Source: Sorangium cellulosum So0157-2
GTDB lineage: Bacteria > Myxococcota_A > Polyangia > Polyangiales > Polyangiaceae
Assembly (NCBI RefSeq): GCF_000418325.1
Contig: NC_021658.1
Location: forward strand, 10,678,001-10,742,000
Direction: 5' to 3'
Length of the DNA stretch: 64,000 bases
Every line of letters begins with the position of its first letter. Position 1 is the stretch's first letter. The notes below the pieces were generated by a model, which saw only the letters and a list, made by a program, of their open reading frames with translations, was not told the origin of the DNA and searched no databases. Positions 43,620-52,587 of this stretch are shown piece by piece. The position numbers and the translations under genes were made by a program.

Positions 43620-44000
43620 TCACGGCGCGGCGCGGTCGCCGAGGAGCCAGGCGCGCGCGGCGCCCTCGTCCTTGAAGACCCGCACGAGGTCCGCGGTGCC
43701 CGCCTCCCGGGCGATGCGGGCCGCCTGCAGCGCGGCGAGGTCGCTCTGGACGAGCTCGGCGGTCCGGATCACCCCCAGCGCGGCCGAGGTCGCGCCGATG
43801 TCGCGGAGGAGCTCCGTCGCCTCCTCGGAGGCGATGGAGAACCCCCGGAAATCCACGAGGACGCGGATCCTCCGGCCGCAGAGCGAGCCGAGCGCCCTCC
43901 TGTACTCGGCGGCGTACGCGTGCGCCTCCTCCGCGCGCACGACGCCTTGCAACGTGACCTCGATGAGGGCGTTGATCCTGTCGATCTTGATACGGTACAT
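43620..44000 (-). CDS. STAS-like / SpoIIAA-like protein
   Basis: 126 residues from ATG 44000 (MYRIKIDRINALIEVTLQG), with a GAGG six bases upstream; extending further runs into a hexanucleotide repeat. The pattern of strands and helices (IRVLVDFRGFSIASEEATELLRDIG, LGVIRTAELVQSDLAALQAARI, DLVRVFKDEGAARAWL) matches the STAS-like family common in myxobacteria. No transmembrane part is seen. It converges with the ThiF-nitroreductase gene, 27 bp between stops, and lies downstream of the PilZ-like gene on the same strand. Role unknown; such proteins are often partners of kinase/phosphatase switches. Confidence 0.7.
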   Translation of the reverse strand: MYRIKIDRINALIEVTLQGVVRAEEAHAYAAEYRRALGSLCGRRIRVLVDFRGFSIASEEATELLRDIGATSAALGVIRTAELVQSDLAALQAARIAREAGTADLVRVFKDEGAARAWLLGDRAAP

Positions 44001-44070
44001 GCCGCCTCGTGGGGAGCTAAGACCGTAGCGCGCTGTCGCGGCGGAGCCAGCTCGCCAGCGCAACGCTCGC

Positions 44071-44112
44071 CTCGCGCTCGCGCTCGCGCTCGCGCTCGCG
44101 CTCGCGCTCGCG
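44071..44112. repeat. CTCGCG hexanucleotide repeat, 7 copies
   Basis: Seven perfect CTCGCG units lie 71 bp upstream of the STAS-like start and directly behind the PilZ-like gene. Perfect identity of the units implies recent slippage; copy number could vary between strains. Confidence 0.9.
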
Positions 44113-44148
44113 CCTGGCCCTGAGCCCTGAGCCCTGAGTCTTGCGCGG

Positions 44149-46296
44149 CTAGCGCTGCACCTGCTTTGGCTCGGTGAGCTGGTAGACATGCTCGGCGAAC
44201 GCCGGGACGAGCTCCCGGGCGACGATCCACAACCGCCCTTCGCCGAGGTCGTTCAGGCCGGCGGGCCCGTCGTAGCTGAGCCTGCCGCGCTCGCCGAAGT
44301 AGATGAACGACGGCCGATCGTGGCCCCGGAACCAGCCGCACGCGGCGTCGATCAGCGGGGCGAAGGCGGCGTCGCCGCCGGGGCGCATGGGGACGAGGCG
44401 GACCGAGTCGAGCAGCCGGAAGAGGTTCGTGCCGAGCTCGCCGAGCTCGACGACGGCGGCCGCCGCGGCCTCGCCGCGCTCGCGCGCGATGAAGATCGCG
44501 CGCTCCCGCTCGAGGCCGGCGCTGCGCCAGCGCTCGACGCAGGGGCCCATCGCGAGCCTGCCCGGCACGAGATCGAGCGCCTCCGCGTACGGGCGCGGCA
44601 ACGTCGCGCACAGCTGGCCGAGCAGCGCCGCCTGCTCCGACGGGGTCGCCTCGCCGATCTCGAGCGGCGCGCCGTCCGCCCCGGAGGGCCCTCGGGGCAG
44701 CGCCGGGACGTCGACGCCCATCAGGCGGAACGGCAGCGAGAGCGCGAGCCCCGTCGCCTCGTGCCTGCGGGCGAACTCGAAGAACGACCGCTCGTTCCAC
44801 GAGACGTGCGCCTCGGCGTAGACGATGACCCACCGGCACTCCGGGTCGGCCAGCGCGTACTCGCAGCAGCGCGTGAAGATGTCGCGGAGCACCTGGCGGG
44901 AGCTCAGGTTGGAGGCGCTCTTGGGCCGCTTCGCGAGCTGATGAAACATCCACGTGCCGTGGTAAGGCTTCATCACCGAGAAATTGCCCTCGATGCCGTG
45001 CTCGGAGAGGCAGGTGACGTTGTGCAGGAGGTGCGGCGCCGCCGCGGCCCGCTGCGCCATCCTCATGAAGCTCGGCCGCATGGCCTCGAAGTTCTCCGGC
45101 CGCCGCCCGGAGAGGTTGAAGTAGCCCGACGAGGCGAAGAGGTCCCAGAACTCCGCCTGCCAGGCCGTCCCCCCGTAGGTGGTCGCGTGCAGGATGCGGG
45201 ACACGAGCCGCAGCCAGCGCCGCTCGTCCTCGCGCTTCGCGGCGACGACGCGCACGTTGCAGAGCTGACCGGCGCCGTCCTCGGCCGCGGACACCGACCG
45301 CACCTCGCCCTTCAGGTGGATCACCCCGTCGTCGCCGTCCGGGAGCTCCAGCGCGAGCTTGAGCCTGGGATCGAGCGGCGGCTGCCCTTCGCGGACCGCG
45401 AGCCGCAGGCTCGAGAACGACACGTCGACCACCTCGGCCACGACCGGCGGCAGGTGGAGCCAGTCCGGGTGCAGGAAGCGCGCGGCGAGCTCGACCTCGA
45501 CGCCCCGCTCGTGGAGGCTCTGCCGGAGGCGCTCCACGCGCGCCGGCAGCGCGGACACGATCTCGCCCGGGCGCACCTGCTCCGCCCGAATGTTGAACCG
45601 GAAGACGGAGCTGTGCCCGGCGATCTCGACCGGGGAGGCCTCGCTCCAGCCCTCGATGCCGAACCAGCGGACCGTCCCGACCCCCACCTCGCTGAGCATC
45701 ACGCACAGGGACGGCGCGCTCTCGGCGGCGCGGCGGACGATGCCCTTCTTGCGCAGGAGGACGCTCAGGATGTCGCGCACCCGCCGCGGGTCGTCGATCA
45801 CCTCGCGCACCTGCCCGGCCTCCGCGGCCGAGGACCGGAAGAGGCTCGAGGCCGCGGCCTTCGCCGCGCCGGCGTCGACGAGGGCGCGCAGCGCCTCGCG
45901 GATCTGACCGGTCGCGCGCGCGGAGACCTCCTGGAACGAGAGCCCGATGAGCGGGCCCCGGAGGCCCATCGACTGCAGCACCAGGAGGGCGGGGATCGGG
46001 CCGATCTCGTCGCCGCGGAAGGACAGGCGCACGAAGACCACGCTGCCGAAGGGGAACGACGTCTGATAATCGGGCTCGATCCAGGCGCCCATCGCGCCGA
46101 GCAGGACGACCGGGTAGCTCGGCTCGAGCCCCTCGATGCGCAGCCGGACCTCGTCGCCGTCCAGCCAGCACACCTCCGGCGCCTCGACCGGCGGATCGCC
46201 CTGCAAGCGCGCTCGCCCGAGCGACAACCCGTCAGCGCCGCCGCGGGCAGCCCAGCCCCCCTCCTGCCCGAATCCGATCTTCGGAACCAGCGTCAC
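44149..46296 (-). CDS. PilZ-like / acetyltransferase-like large cytoplasmic protein
   Basis: 715 residues from GTG 46296, with GGAGGGGGG about 15 bases upstream. The first 130 residues and residues about 245-345 look like PilZ-type beta barrels (VRLRIEGLEPSYPVVLLGAMGAW, VVEVVDVSFSSLRLAV, LALELPDGDDGVIHLKGEVRSV). The classical c-di-GMP motif RxxxR...D/NxSxxG is at best partial. The last 350 residues contain a GNAT-like layout (FSVMKPYHGTWMFHQLAKRP, CRWVIVYAEAHVSWNERSFFEFARR, ERAIFIARERGEAAAAAVVEL). Large PilZ/GNAT-like proteins occur in myxobacteria and may link surface state to a modification reaction. Assignment is tentative. Confidence 0.6.
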   Translation of the reverse strand: MTLVPKIGFGQEGGWAARGGADGLSLGRARLQGDPPVEAPEVCWLDGDEVRLRIEGLEPSYPVVLLGAMGAWIEPDYQTSFPFGSVVFVRLSFRGDEIGPIPALLVLQSMGLRGPLIGLSFQEVSARATGQIREALRALVDAGAAKAAASSLFRSSAAEAGQVREVIDDPRRVRDILSVLLRKKGIVRRAAESAPSLCVMLSEVGVGTVRWFGIEGWSEASPVEIAGHSSVFRFNIRAEQVRPGEIVSALPARVERLRQSLHERGVEVELAARFLHPDWLHLPPVVAEVVDVSFSSLRLAVREGQPPLDPRLKLALELPDGDDGVIHLKGEVRSVSAAEDGAGQLCNVRVVAAKREDERRWLRLVSRILHATTYGGTAWQAEFWDLFASSGYFNLSGRRPENFEAMRPSFMRMAQRAAAAPHLLHNVTCLSEHGIEGNFSVMKPYHGTWMFHQLAKRPKSASNLSSRQVLRDIFTRCCEYALADPECRWVIVYAEAHVSWNERSFFEFARRHEATGLALSLPFRLMGVDVPALPRGPSGADGAPLEIGEATPSEQAALLGQLCATLPRPYAEALDLVPGRLAMGPCVERWRSAGLERERAIFIARERGEAAAAAVVELGELGTNLFRLLDSVRLVPMRPGGDAAFAPLIDAACGWFRGHDRPSFIYFGERGRLSYDGPAGLNDLGEGRLWIVARELVPAFAEHVYQLTEPKQVQR

Positions 46297-46663
46297 GAGG
46301 TCTTCCCCCCCTCCATGAGACTACCTGTTGCAGGTGGAGAACAGACGACCACGCCGCTTCGCTGGTGTGGCGAAAAGACACAGCGCCCCGCGGCGAGCTC
46401 GCCAACACCCCTCAGGAGCTCGCCTGGAAGCCAGGAAGGAGGCAGATCCACTTGATCGTACTTCCATATCATCTGTACCGGATCGCAACATCCTGCGTCA
46501 AGCGCCGGGCCTTTCAACGCCGCGCGCGGCCACACCGACGCTGGCGGCGGCCCCGCGCCCTGGACGCGAGGGCAAGATCGCCCTGGATTTTGCCGGGGAG
46601 CGGGCCATCGGCGGACGACGTCGCGGGCGTTCGCGGCGCGTCATGCTACAAAGGGCCACCCCG
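46297..46663. other. 367-bp divergent intergenic region before terC
   Basis: It lies between the PilZ-like gene (minus) and terC (plus). A relatively AT-rich patch around 46450-46500 could be the terC promoter. A good AAGGAGG at 46436-46442 precedes a TTG-started 74-codon frame that overlaps terC; its product is Arg-rich and is not believed (see rejected). No manganese riboswitch of the yybP-ykoY type could be recognised. Confidence 0.45.
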
Positions 46664-47458
<795 letters not shown>

Positions 47459-47558
47459 GACCGCGCGGGGCCGCCCGCGGGGGCGCCGGCGCGAGGGCGG
47501 AGATCGGGGTCGCCGGAGCGAGCTCCGGGAGAGCCTGTAAACAATTCGCACAGATGCG

Positions 47559-48086
47559 GTGTCCGAGGGTAGACGGCGAGAGCGGCCGGTCCCAGAAGTG
47601 ACACCGGAGTTCTCCACCGAGGTGAGCGTGAGCGACGAGCAGGGAGACGCAGGACGGGGAAGGCGGCGGCGCGTCGTCGTCGTCGACGACGACGACGCGA
47701 TCGTCGAGACGCTGGAAGAGGTGCTGCTGGCGGAGGGCTATGACGTCGAGGGGTACACCGATCCCCTGGAGGCCCTGGAGCGGCTGCGCTCCCAGGCGCT
47801 GCCGGACGTCATCATCCTCGACTGCGTGATGCCGTTTCTGGACGGGCCGCGCCTCCTGGAGACGCTCGTGGCCGAGGGGCGAGCGGTGCCGGTCGTGCTC
47901 GTGACCGCGCTCAGCGATCCCGGCTTCTGCATCGACCCGGACCACCCGGACGCGACGAGGATCATCAACAAGCCGTTCGACCTGGAGCAGCTGCTGGAGA
48001 CGCTCGACGACCTCTCGAGCGCGCCCCCGGTGAGCGGGCCCGGGTCGCGGCGGCGCCCGCGGGCCTCGTCGACGCAGCAGACGTAG
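47559..48086 (+). CDS. Single-domain response regulator
   Basis: About 175 residues from GTG 47559; a GTG at 47622 would remove a non-conserved N-terminus of 21 residues and is equally possible. The receiver domain is complete: acidic pocket VVVVDDDDAIVETL, phospho-acceptor Asp in VIILDCVMPFLDGP, conserved Thr in VVLVTALS and Lys in IINKPF. A C-terminal basic Ser/Arg-rich tail follows and no output domain exists, so it acts as a CheY-like shuttle or connector. No histidine kinase gene is adjacent; the partner is unknown. Confidence 0.85.
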   Translation: MSEGRRRERPVPEVTPEFSTEVSVSDEQGDAGRGRRRRVVVVDDDDAIVETLEEVLLAEGYDVEGYTDPLEALERLRSQALPDVIILDCVMPFLDGPRLLETLVAEGRAVPVVLVTALSDPGFCIDPDHPDATRIINKPFDLEQLLETLDDLSSAPPVSGPGSRRRPRASSTQQT

Positions 48087-48155
48087 CGGCGCGGCGGCGT
48101 TCGCCGGCGCGGCGGCGTCCAGCGAGGCGCGCGGCGCGCCGCGGCAGGCGGGGGA

Positions 48156-50270
48156 TCAGGGCCGGGGGAGCGCCGCGGCGAGGCCGTGGACGACCTCGGC
48201 GCCGACGGGGACGGTGAGGCTCGCCCCCTGGAAGTCACCGCCGATCGGCTCGTAGGAGCCGCCGAGGCACTGGGCGAGGAAGGTCTCCGCGATCGCGTTG
48301 AACGACATGGAGTTCTCCGGGCGGGCGAAGCCGTGGCCCTCGTCGGGATACAGCACGTAGGTCACCGGGATCCCCTTGCTCGTCATCGCCTTGACGATCT
48401 GATCGCTCTCGGCCTGCTTCACGCGCGGGTCGTTGGCGCCCTGGCCGATGAGGAGCGGCCGCTTGATCTGGTCGGCGCGGTAGAGCGGCGAGCGCAGGCG
48501 CAGGAGCTCGCGGCCCGCCTCGGTGCGGGGGTCGCCGACCCGCTTGGCGAAGAGCTCGAGCATCGGCGCCCAGTAGGGCGGGATCGACTCGAGCAGGGTC
48601 ACGAGGTTCGACGGGCCGACGATGTCGACGCCGCAGGCGAAGGTCTCGGGCGTGAAGGTGAGGCCGACGAGCGTCGCGTAGCCGCCGTAGCTGCCGCCCA
48701 TGATCGCCACGCGGTCCTTGTCGGCGATGCCCTGCGCCACCGACCAGGCCACCGCGTCGAGCAGGTCGTCGTGCATCTTGCCCGCCCACTCGAGGTCGCC
48801 CGCGTTGACGAACCGCTTGCCGAAGCCCGTCGAGCCGCGGAAGTTGGGGCTCAGCACGGCGTAGCCGCGGTTCGCGAGCCACTGGTGCATCGGGTCGAGG
48901 CGGAAGGAGCTGCGCGCCCAGGGGCCGCCGTGGACGAGGAGCACCGTCGAGAGCGGCTTGTCCGGCTTGCCGTCCCCGTCGGGGTCGGCGGCGCGCGGCA
49001 GCGACAGGTAGCTCACGAGCTCGAGGCCGTCGCGCGCCTTGATGACGACGGGCCGCATCTTCACGAGCGGCTGCGACTCGAGCGCCGCCCGGTTCGTGAA
49101 GAGGAACGTCGCCTTCTTCGAGGGGCGATCGTAGAGGTAGTACCGGACCGGGCCGTCGGAGACGGTGTACCCGACGGTCCACCGCTTGTCGTCGAGCGAG
49201 CGGCTCAGCACCTCGAGGTCGCCGTCGGCGACCGCGCGGAGGGCGTCGAGGTCCGGCTGGAGGCTCTTGTCGACCACGTGCCAGCGCTTGCGCTCGTGCT
49301 CGGCGGCGGCCGCCTGCACCTTGCCGGTCGCCGGGTGGACGATCACCCCGCTGACGTCGGCCTTCGCGTCCTCGGCGACCACCGCGGGCTTCGCGGTCCT
49401 CGGGTCGAGGGTGACGAGCGCGGCGGTGTCGCGGCCGCGGCTGTCCCGGAAATAGAGCGTCTTGCCGGTCGCGTCGAAGCCGATCGGCCCGCTGGTCGCG
49501 GCGTCCTCGTGCCCGAACGCGACGAACGGCTTCGGCTCCTTGCCGGTGATGTCGAGGAGCTCCTGGCCTCCGTCGGCCGTCATCCGCAGCGCCAGCCGCG
49601 CCTTGAAGTCGTCGTCGGCGACGAACCCCGCGAACCCGTCGTTCTGCCGCACGAGCTTGCGCTCGCCGGTGCGGACGGAGACGCGGTAAAGGTCGTGGTG
49701 CTTCTTGTCCCGATCGTTCATGCCGATCAGGATCTCGTTCGGGATCTTCTTGCTCACCCCCTCGAACGTCGCGGCGATGCCCTCGAACGGCGTGAGATCC
49801 TTGATCTGCCCCGTCTTGAGCTCGACGGCGTAGATATGCCAGTTCTCGTCGCCGCCCTTGTCCTGGCGGTAGAGGACGTAATCGCTCGCGTACGGGAACA
49901 GGAAGGTGCGCACGCCGCGGGTCTTTTCCTTCGTGACCGGCTTGGCCGCCGATGGATCCGAGGCCGGGCCGACCCACAGGTTGAGCACGCCCTCGGAGGG
50001 GGCGAGGAACCCGAGCCGCTGGCCATCCGGGCTGATCTCGGGAGACGCGCGATCGGGGTTGCCGAAGAGGACGCGCCGCGGGAGGAGCGTCGCGTCGGCG
50101 CGCGGCGCGGCCTTCGCCGGCGCGGCGGGCGCCGCGGCGGCCGGGGCGGCCGGGGCCGGCGCGGCGGCCTGCTGGGGCGGCGCGGGCGCCGGCGCGGGAG
50201 CGCCGCCGCAGGCGAGCGGCGCGAGGAGGGGCAGCAGGAACAGCGATCGGAGCTTCTGGGGCAGGTCCAT
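48156..50270 (-). CDS. S9-family prolyl-oligopeptidase-like peptidase, lipoprotein
   Basis: 704 residues. The signal peptide ends in LLAPLAC (Cys21), then an Ala/Pro-rich spacer (about 22-55). A beta-propeller half with WD-like blades (FGNPDRASPEISPDGQRLGFL, TGKTLYFRDSRGRD) precedes an alpha/beta hydrolase domain. The catalytic triad is visible: Ser527 in GGSYGGYATLVG, Asp614 in GQGANDPRVK and His646 in YPDEGHGFA. Members cleave short peptides after Pro or other residues (dipeptidyl/acylaminoacyl peptidase types). Being lipid-anchored, it probably works at the envelope on peptides from lysed prey or its own proteins. It converges with the response regulator gene (69 bp between). Start ATG 50270 gives the clean signal peptide. 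Confidence 0.9.
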   Translation of the reverse strand: MDLPQKLRSLFLLPLLAPLACGGAPAPAPAPPQQAAAPAPAAPAAAAPAAPAKAAPRADATLLPRRVLFGNPDRASPEISPDGQRLGFLAPSEGVLNLWVGPASDPSAAKPVTKEKTRGVRTFLFPYASDYVLYRQDKGGDENWHIYAVELKTGQIKDLTPFEGIAATFEGVSKKIPNEILIGMNDRDKKHHDLYRVSVRTGERKLVRQNDGFAGFVADDDFKARLALRMTADGGQELLDITGKEPKPFVAFGHEDAATSGPIGFDATGKTLYFRDSRGRDTAALVTLDPRTAKPAVVAEDAKADVSGVIVHPATGKVQAAAAEHERKRWHVVDKSLQPDLDALRAVADGDLEVLSRSLDDKRWTVGYTVSDGPVRYYLYDRPSKKATFLFTNRAALESQPLVKMRPVVIKARDGLELVSYLSLPRAADPDGDGKPDKPLSTVLLVHGGPWARSSFRLDPMHQWLANRGYAVLSPNFRGSTGFGKRFVNAGDLEWAGKMHDDLLDAVAWSVAQGIADKDRVAIMGGSYGGYATLVGLTFTPETFACGVDIVGPSNLVTLLESIPPYWAPMLELFAKRVGDPRTEAGRELLRLRSPLYRADQIKRPLLIGQGANDPRVKQAESDQIVKAMTSKGIPVTYVLYPDEGHGFARPENSMSFNAIAETFLAQCLGGSYEPIGGDFQGASLTVPVGAEVVHGLAAALPRP

Positions 50271-50460
50271 GGATTCACCCGAGGCGCGGAGCCGTCGGCG
50301 GCATTCCGCATGCGCCGCGCCCGCGCCCGAGGGTCATACCGAGATCGCCGGGGCAGGTCTACGGCCGCCGCGCGGGCCGCGCGCCTCATGGCGATGCCCG
50401 ATCCGCCCGGCCCGCGGGGCGCGCCGGGCGGCTCGCTGCGGCGCCGTGGTGGCGGGCGCG

Positions 50461-51219
50461 TCAGGCGGCTCGCTGCGGCGTCGAGGTGGTGGGCGCGCCG
50501 CGCGCGTCGAGCGCGAGCTTGCAGGACAGCCACCCGCGCACGAGCTCGAGGTGGCGCGCCTCGTGCTGCTCGGCCACGCGGAACTCGGCGACCATATCGT
50601 CCTGGCCGTACGCGGTCGCCAGATCGATGAGCATCCGCCAGCTGTCGTTGTCCGTGAGCTCGGCGACGAGCAGCGCCTGCAGGCTCTGTCCGAAGTCGAT
50701 CCTCGGCTCGACGGCGACCGCGAGCACGCCGGCCGACGCCAGGCCGATCATGTCGGCGCTGGGCGTCATCGCGGTCGGATCGGCCCCGAGCCGCTCGATC
50801 GCGCGCTTCAGCAGCGCGAAGTGCCGGAGCTCGTCGTCGCGGATCGCCTCGAGATCCGCGCGCGTCGGGCCCCCCTCGAAGCCCCCCTCGGCGTCGTACT
50901 TGGCGATCAGCGCCTCGTAGAGGCGCGTGCCCGAGCGCTCGAACTGGAGGCGCTCGCCGAGCTTGTCGATGAGGAGCGCCGGCGGCCTGCCCTGGATGAG
51001 CTCCCCGGCCGCCTTGACCATGCCCTTGAGGCTCACCGGCGGCGGCACGCTCCCGACCGTGCCCGACGCCCGCGCGTACTCGCTCCTGACCGCCGCGGCG
51101 TCGGCCTCGCTCCCGGAGGAGCTCGGCGGGACCGCCTGCGCGAAATCGATGAGCTCCTTGCTGTCGATGGGCGAGGTCGCGATGCCCGTGGTGTTGGTCC
51201 CGATCGTGATCTGCTTCAT
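50461..51219 (-). CDS. Ferritin-like domain protein (second of a coupled pair)
   Basis: 252 residues, soluble. Two helix pairs with EXXH-type motifs are visible: YEALIAKYDAEGG...AIRDDELRHFALLKRAIERL and LVAELTDNDSWRMLI...RVAEQHEARHLELVRGWL. These are the acidic/His pattern of ferritin-like di-iron folds (DUF892/ferritin-like-2 type). Its ATG (51219) overlaps the TGA of the upstream ferritin-like gene as ATGA, so the two products are probably made in equal amounts and may associate. The role is unknown; oxidative-stress or iron-related chemistry is plausible from the fold only. Confidence 0.75.
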   Translation of the reverse strand: MKQITIGTNTTGIATSPIDSKELIDFAQAVPPSSSGSEADAAAVRSEYARASGTVGSVPPPVSLKGMVKAAGELIQGRPPALLIDKLGERLQFERSGTRLYEALIAKYDAEGGFEGGPTRADLEAIRDDELRHFALLKRAIERLGADPTAMTPSADMIGLASAGVLAVAVEPRIDFGQSLQALLVAELTDNDSWRMLIDLATAYGQDDMVAEFRVAEQHEARHLELVRGWLSCKLALDARGAPTTSTPQRAA

Positions 51220-52415
51220 GGCGTCGCCTCCTTCTGTCCGTCGATCGTCTCGGCGCGCCGCGAGAGCTCGGTGCCGGGCGTGAACCGGTAGCCCGCGGCC
51301 ACGATCTCGGAGGGCGAGCCGGCGGAGTTCATCTGCTGCCGATACGCGAGCGTCGCGGCGCTCTCCGGGATGACGGTCGGGTCGACGATCTGCTCGCCGA
51401 CGGCGCGGAGGTGCACCTCCCGGGAGAGCACGTCGCGCACGAACTGGCGGTGGCTCTTGTGGGAGACCGGGTCCGGCAGCGAGGCGGGGAGGAGCTCGGC
51501 CGCGTCGCGCCCCTCGAGCCGGTTGAAATGGTCGATGGCCACGTGGAGCTGCCCGAGCTCGTAATCGAGGAACCGCTCCCAGATCCGCTTGACGTGGGCG
51601 TTCTGCTCTTGCTGGAGGCAGCTCCAGTCATTGTAGACCTCGTTGGCCTCGTGCAGGACCCACTTCTCGAGCCAGGTCTCCTCGGGGTTGATCATCGCCT
51701 CGTACTGGGTGACGTGCTGCTCCTCGATCGAGGCGATCTCGGCGTAGAGCAGCCGCGCCACCGGGTCGGCGAAGAAGGGCCCGACGTTGACGTAGTAGTT
51801 GTGGGTCTGCTGCTCGGCGGCCATGATCGTGAGCGCGTTGAGCTTCGTGATCGGGCTCGCGGTCTTGCGGTCGTACGGCGCGCGCACGTCGTCCTCGGGG
51901 GCGCGGTGCTCCACCGCGGTGGGGCGACCCACGGTCACGTCGGTGTACGATTGCAGGATGTTGTTCGCGTCCTTGCCTTCCAGGCGATCGAGGAGCGCCG
52001 AGTAGCGGTACAGGTGGTCGTAGTCCTCGAGCATGCCGAAGCGGTAGACCTGCGCGAGGTACGGGTCGGGCTCCGACAGGGCGGCGTGCGCGGTGATCTC
52101 GATGGCGACCTGCTCGTATCCGATGGTGGTCTCGAGCGGCGACTGGTCCGGCGGGTTGAGCCAGTTCACCAGCGTGACCTGGTGGTGGTCGACGCGCCGC
52201 ACCTCCGCGAGCACGCGGCGGAGATCCCGGTTCATGCGCGCGAAGCTGTGCAGGAACCGCACGCTCTCGAGCTCGATGCCGTTCATCAGGATGACGCGGA
52301 CCCGGGTGAACGCGTCGTCGTCGAGCTTGCTGTACGGCACCTGGACGAGATCGCGCCAGCTGAACGACTGGCGGTGGAGCGGTGTCCCCCGCTCTTTCAG
52401 GAGATCAAGAGCCAT
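51216..52415 (-). CDS. Ferritin-like domain protein (first of a coupled pair)
   Basis: 399 residues from ATG 52415, which has GAGGAGGGG eight bases upstream; frames further upstream are unsupported. It is helical with repeated Glu/His pairs: IELESVRFLHSFARMNRD, LLYAEIASIEEQHVTQYEAM, HEANEVYNDWSC and QEQNAHVKRIWERFLDYELGQLHVAIDHF. This fits a duplicated ferritin-like four-helix bundle with di-iron ligands. No signal peptide. It is the upstream partner of the 252-residue ferritin-like protein by ATGA overlap. The protein family is widespread in soil bacteria with no assigned reaction. Confidence 0.75.
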   Translation of the reverse strand: MALDLLKERGTPLHRQSFSWRDLVQVPYSKLDDDAFTRVRVILMNGIELESVRFLHSFARMNRDLRRVLAEVRRVDHHQVTLVNWLNPPDQSPLETTIGYEQVAIEITAHAALSEPDPYLAQVYRFGMLEDYDHLYRYSALLDRLEGKDANNILQSYTDVTVGRPTAVEHRAPEDDVRAPYDRKTASPITKLNALTIMAAEQQTHNYYVNVGPFFADPVARLLYAEIASIEEQHVTQYEAMINPEETWLEKWVLHEANEVYNDWSCLQQEQNAHVKRIWERFLDYELGQLHVAIDHFNRLEGRDAAELLPASLPDPVSHKSHRQFVRDVLSREVHLRAVGEQIVDPTVIPESAATLAYRQQMNSAGSPSEIVAAGYRFTPGTELSRRAETIDGQKEATP

Positions 52416-52587
52416 GTTGCCCCTCCTCGCGCGTCGCGCTCGTGCGCCGATGAGCGACGGCTGCGGCGGTACCTGAGGCCGCCCCCACCGCGGCGCAAGG
52501 ATGGGCGGATCCCGAGGGGCCGGGCCCCTCCGGGCGATGTTGCCCGGCGGATCTGCGCGCCCCTGCCGCGCCGTGCTAGGAGCTCTC

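Noticed and set aside
46297..46663. Manganese riboswitch (yybP-ykoY) upstream of terC
   Set aside because: terC-like genes often have one, but the conserved paired elements could not be recognised here.
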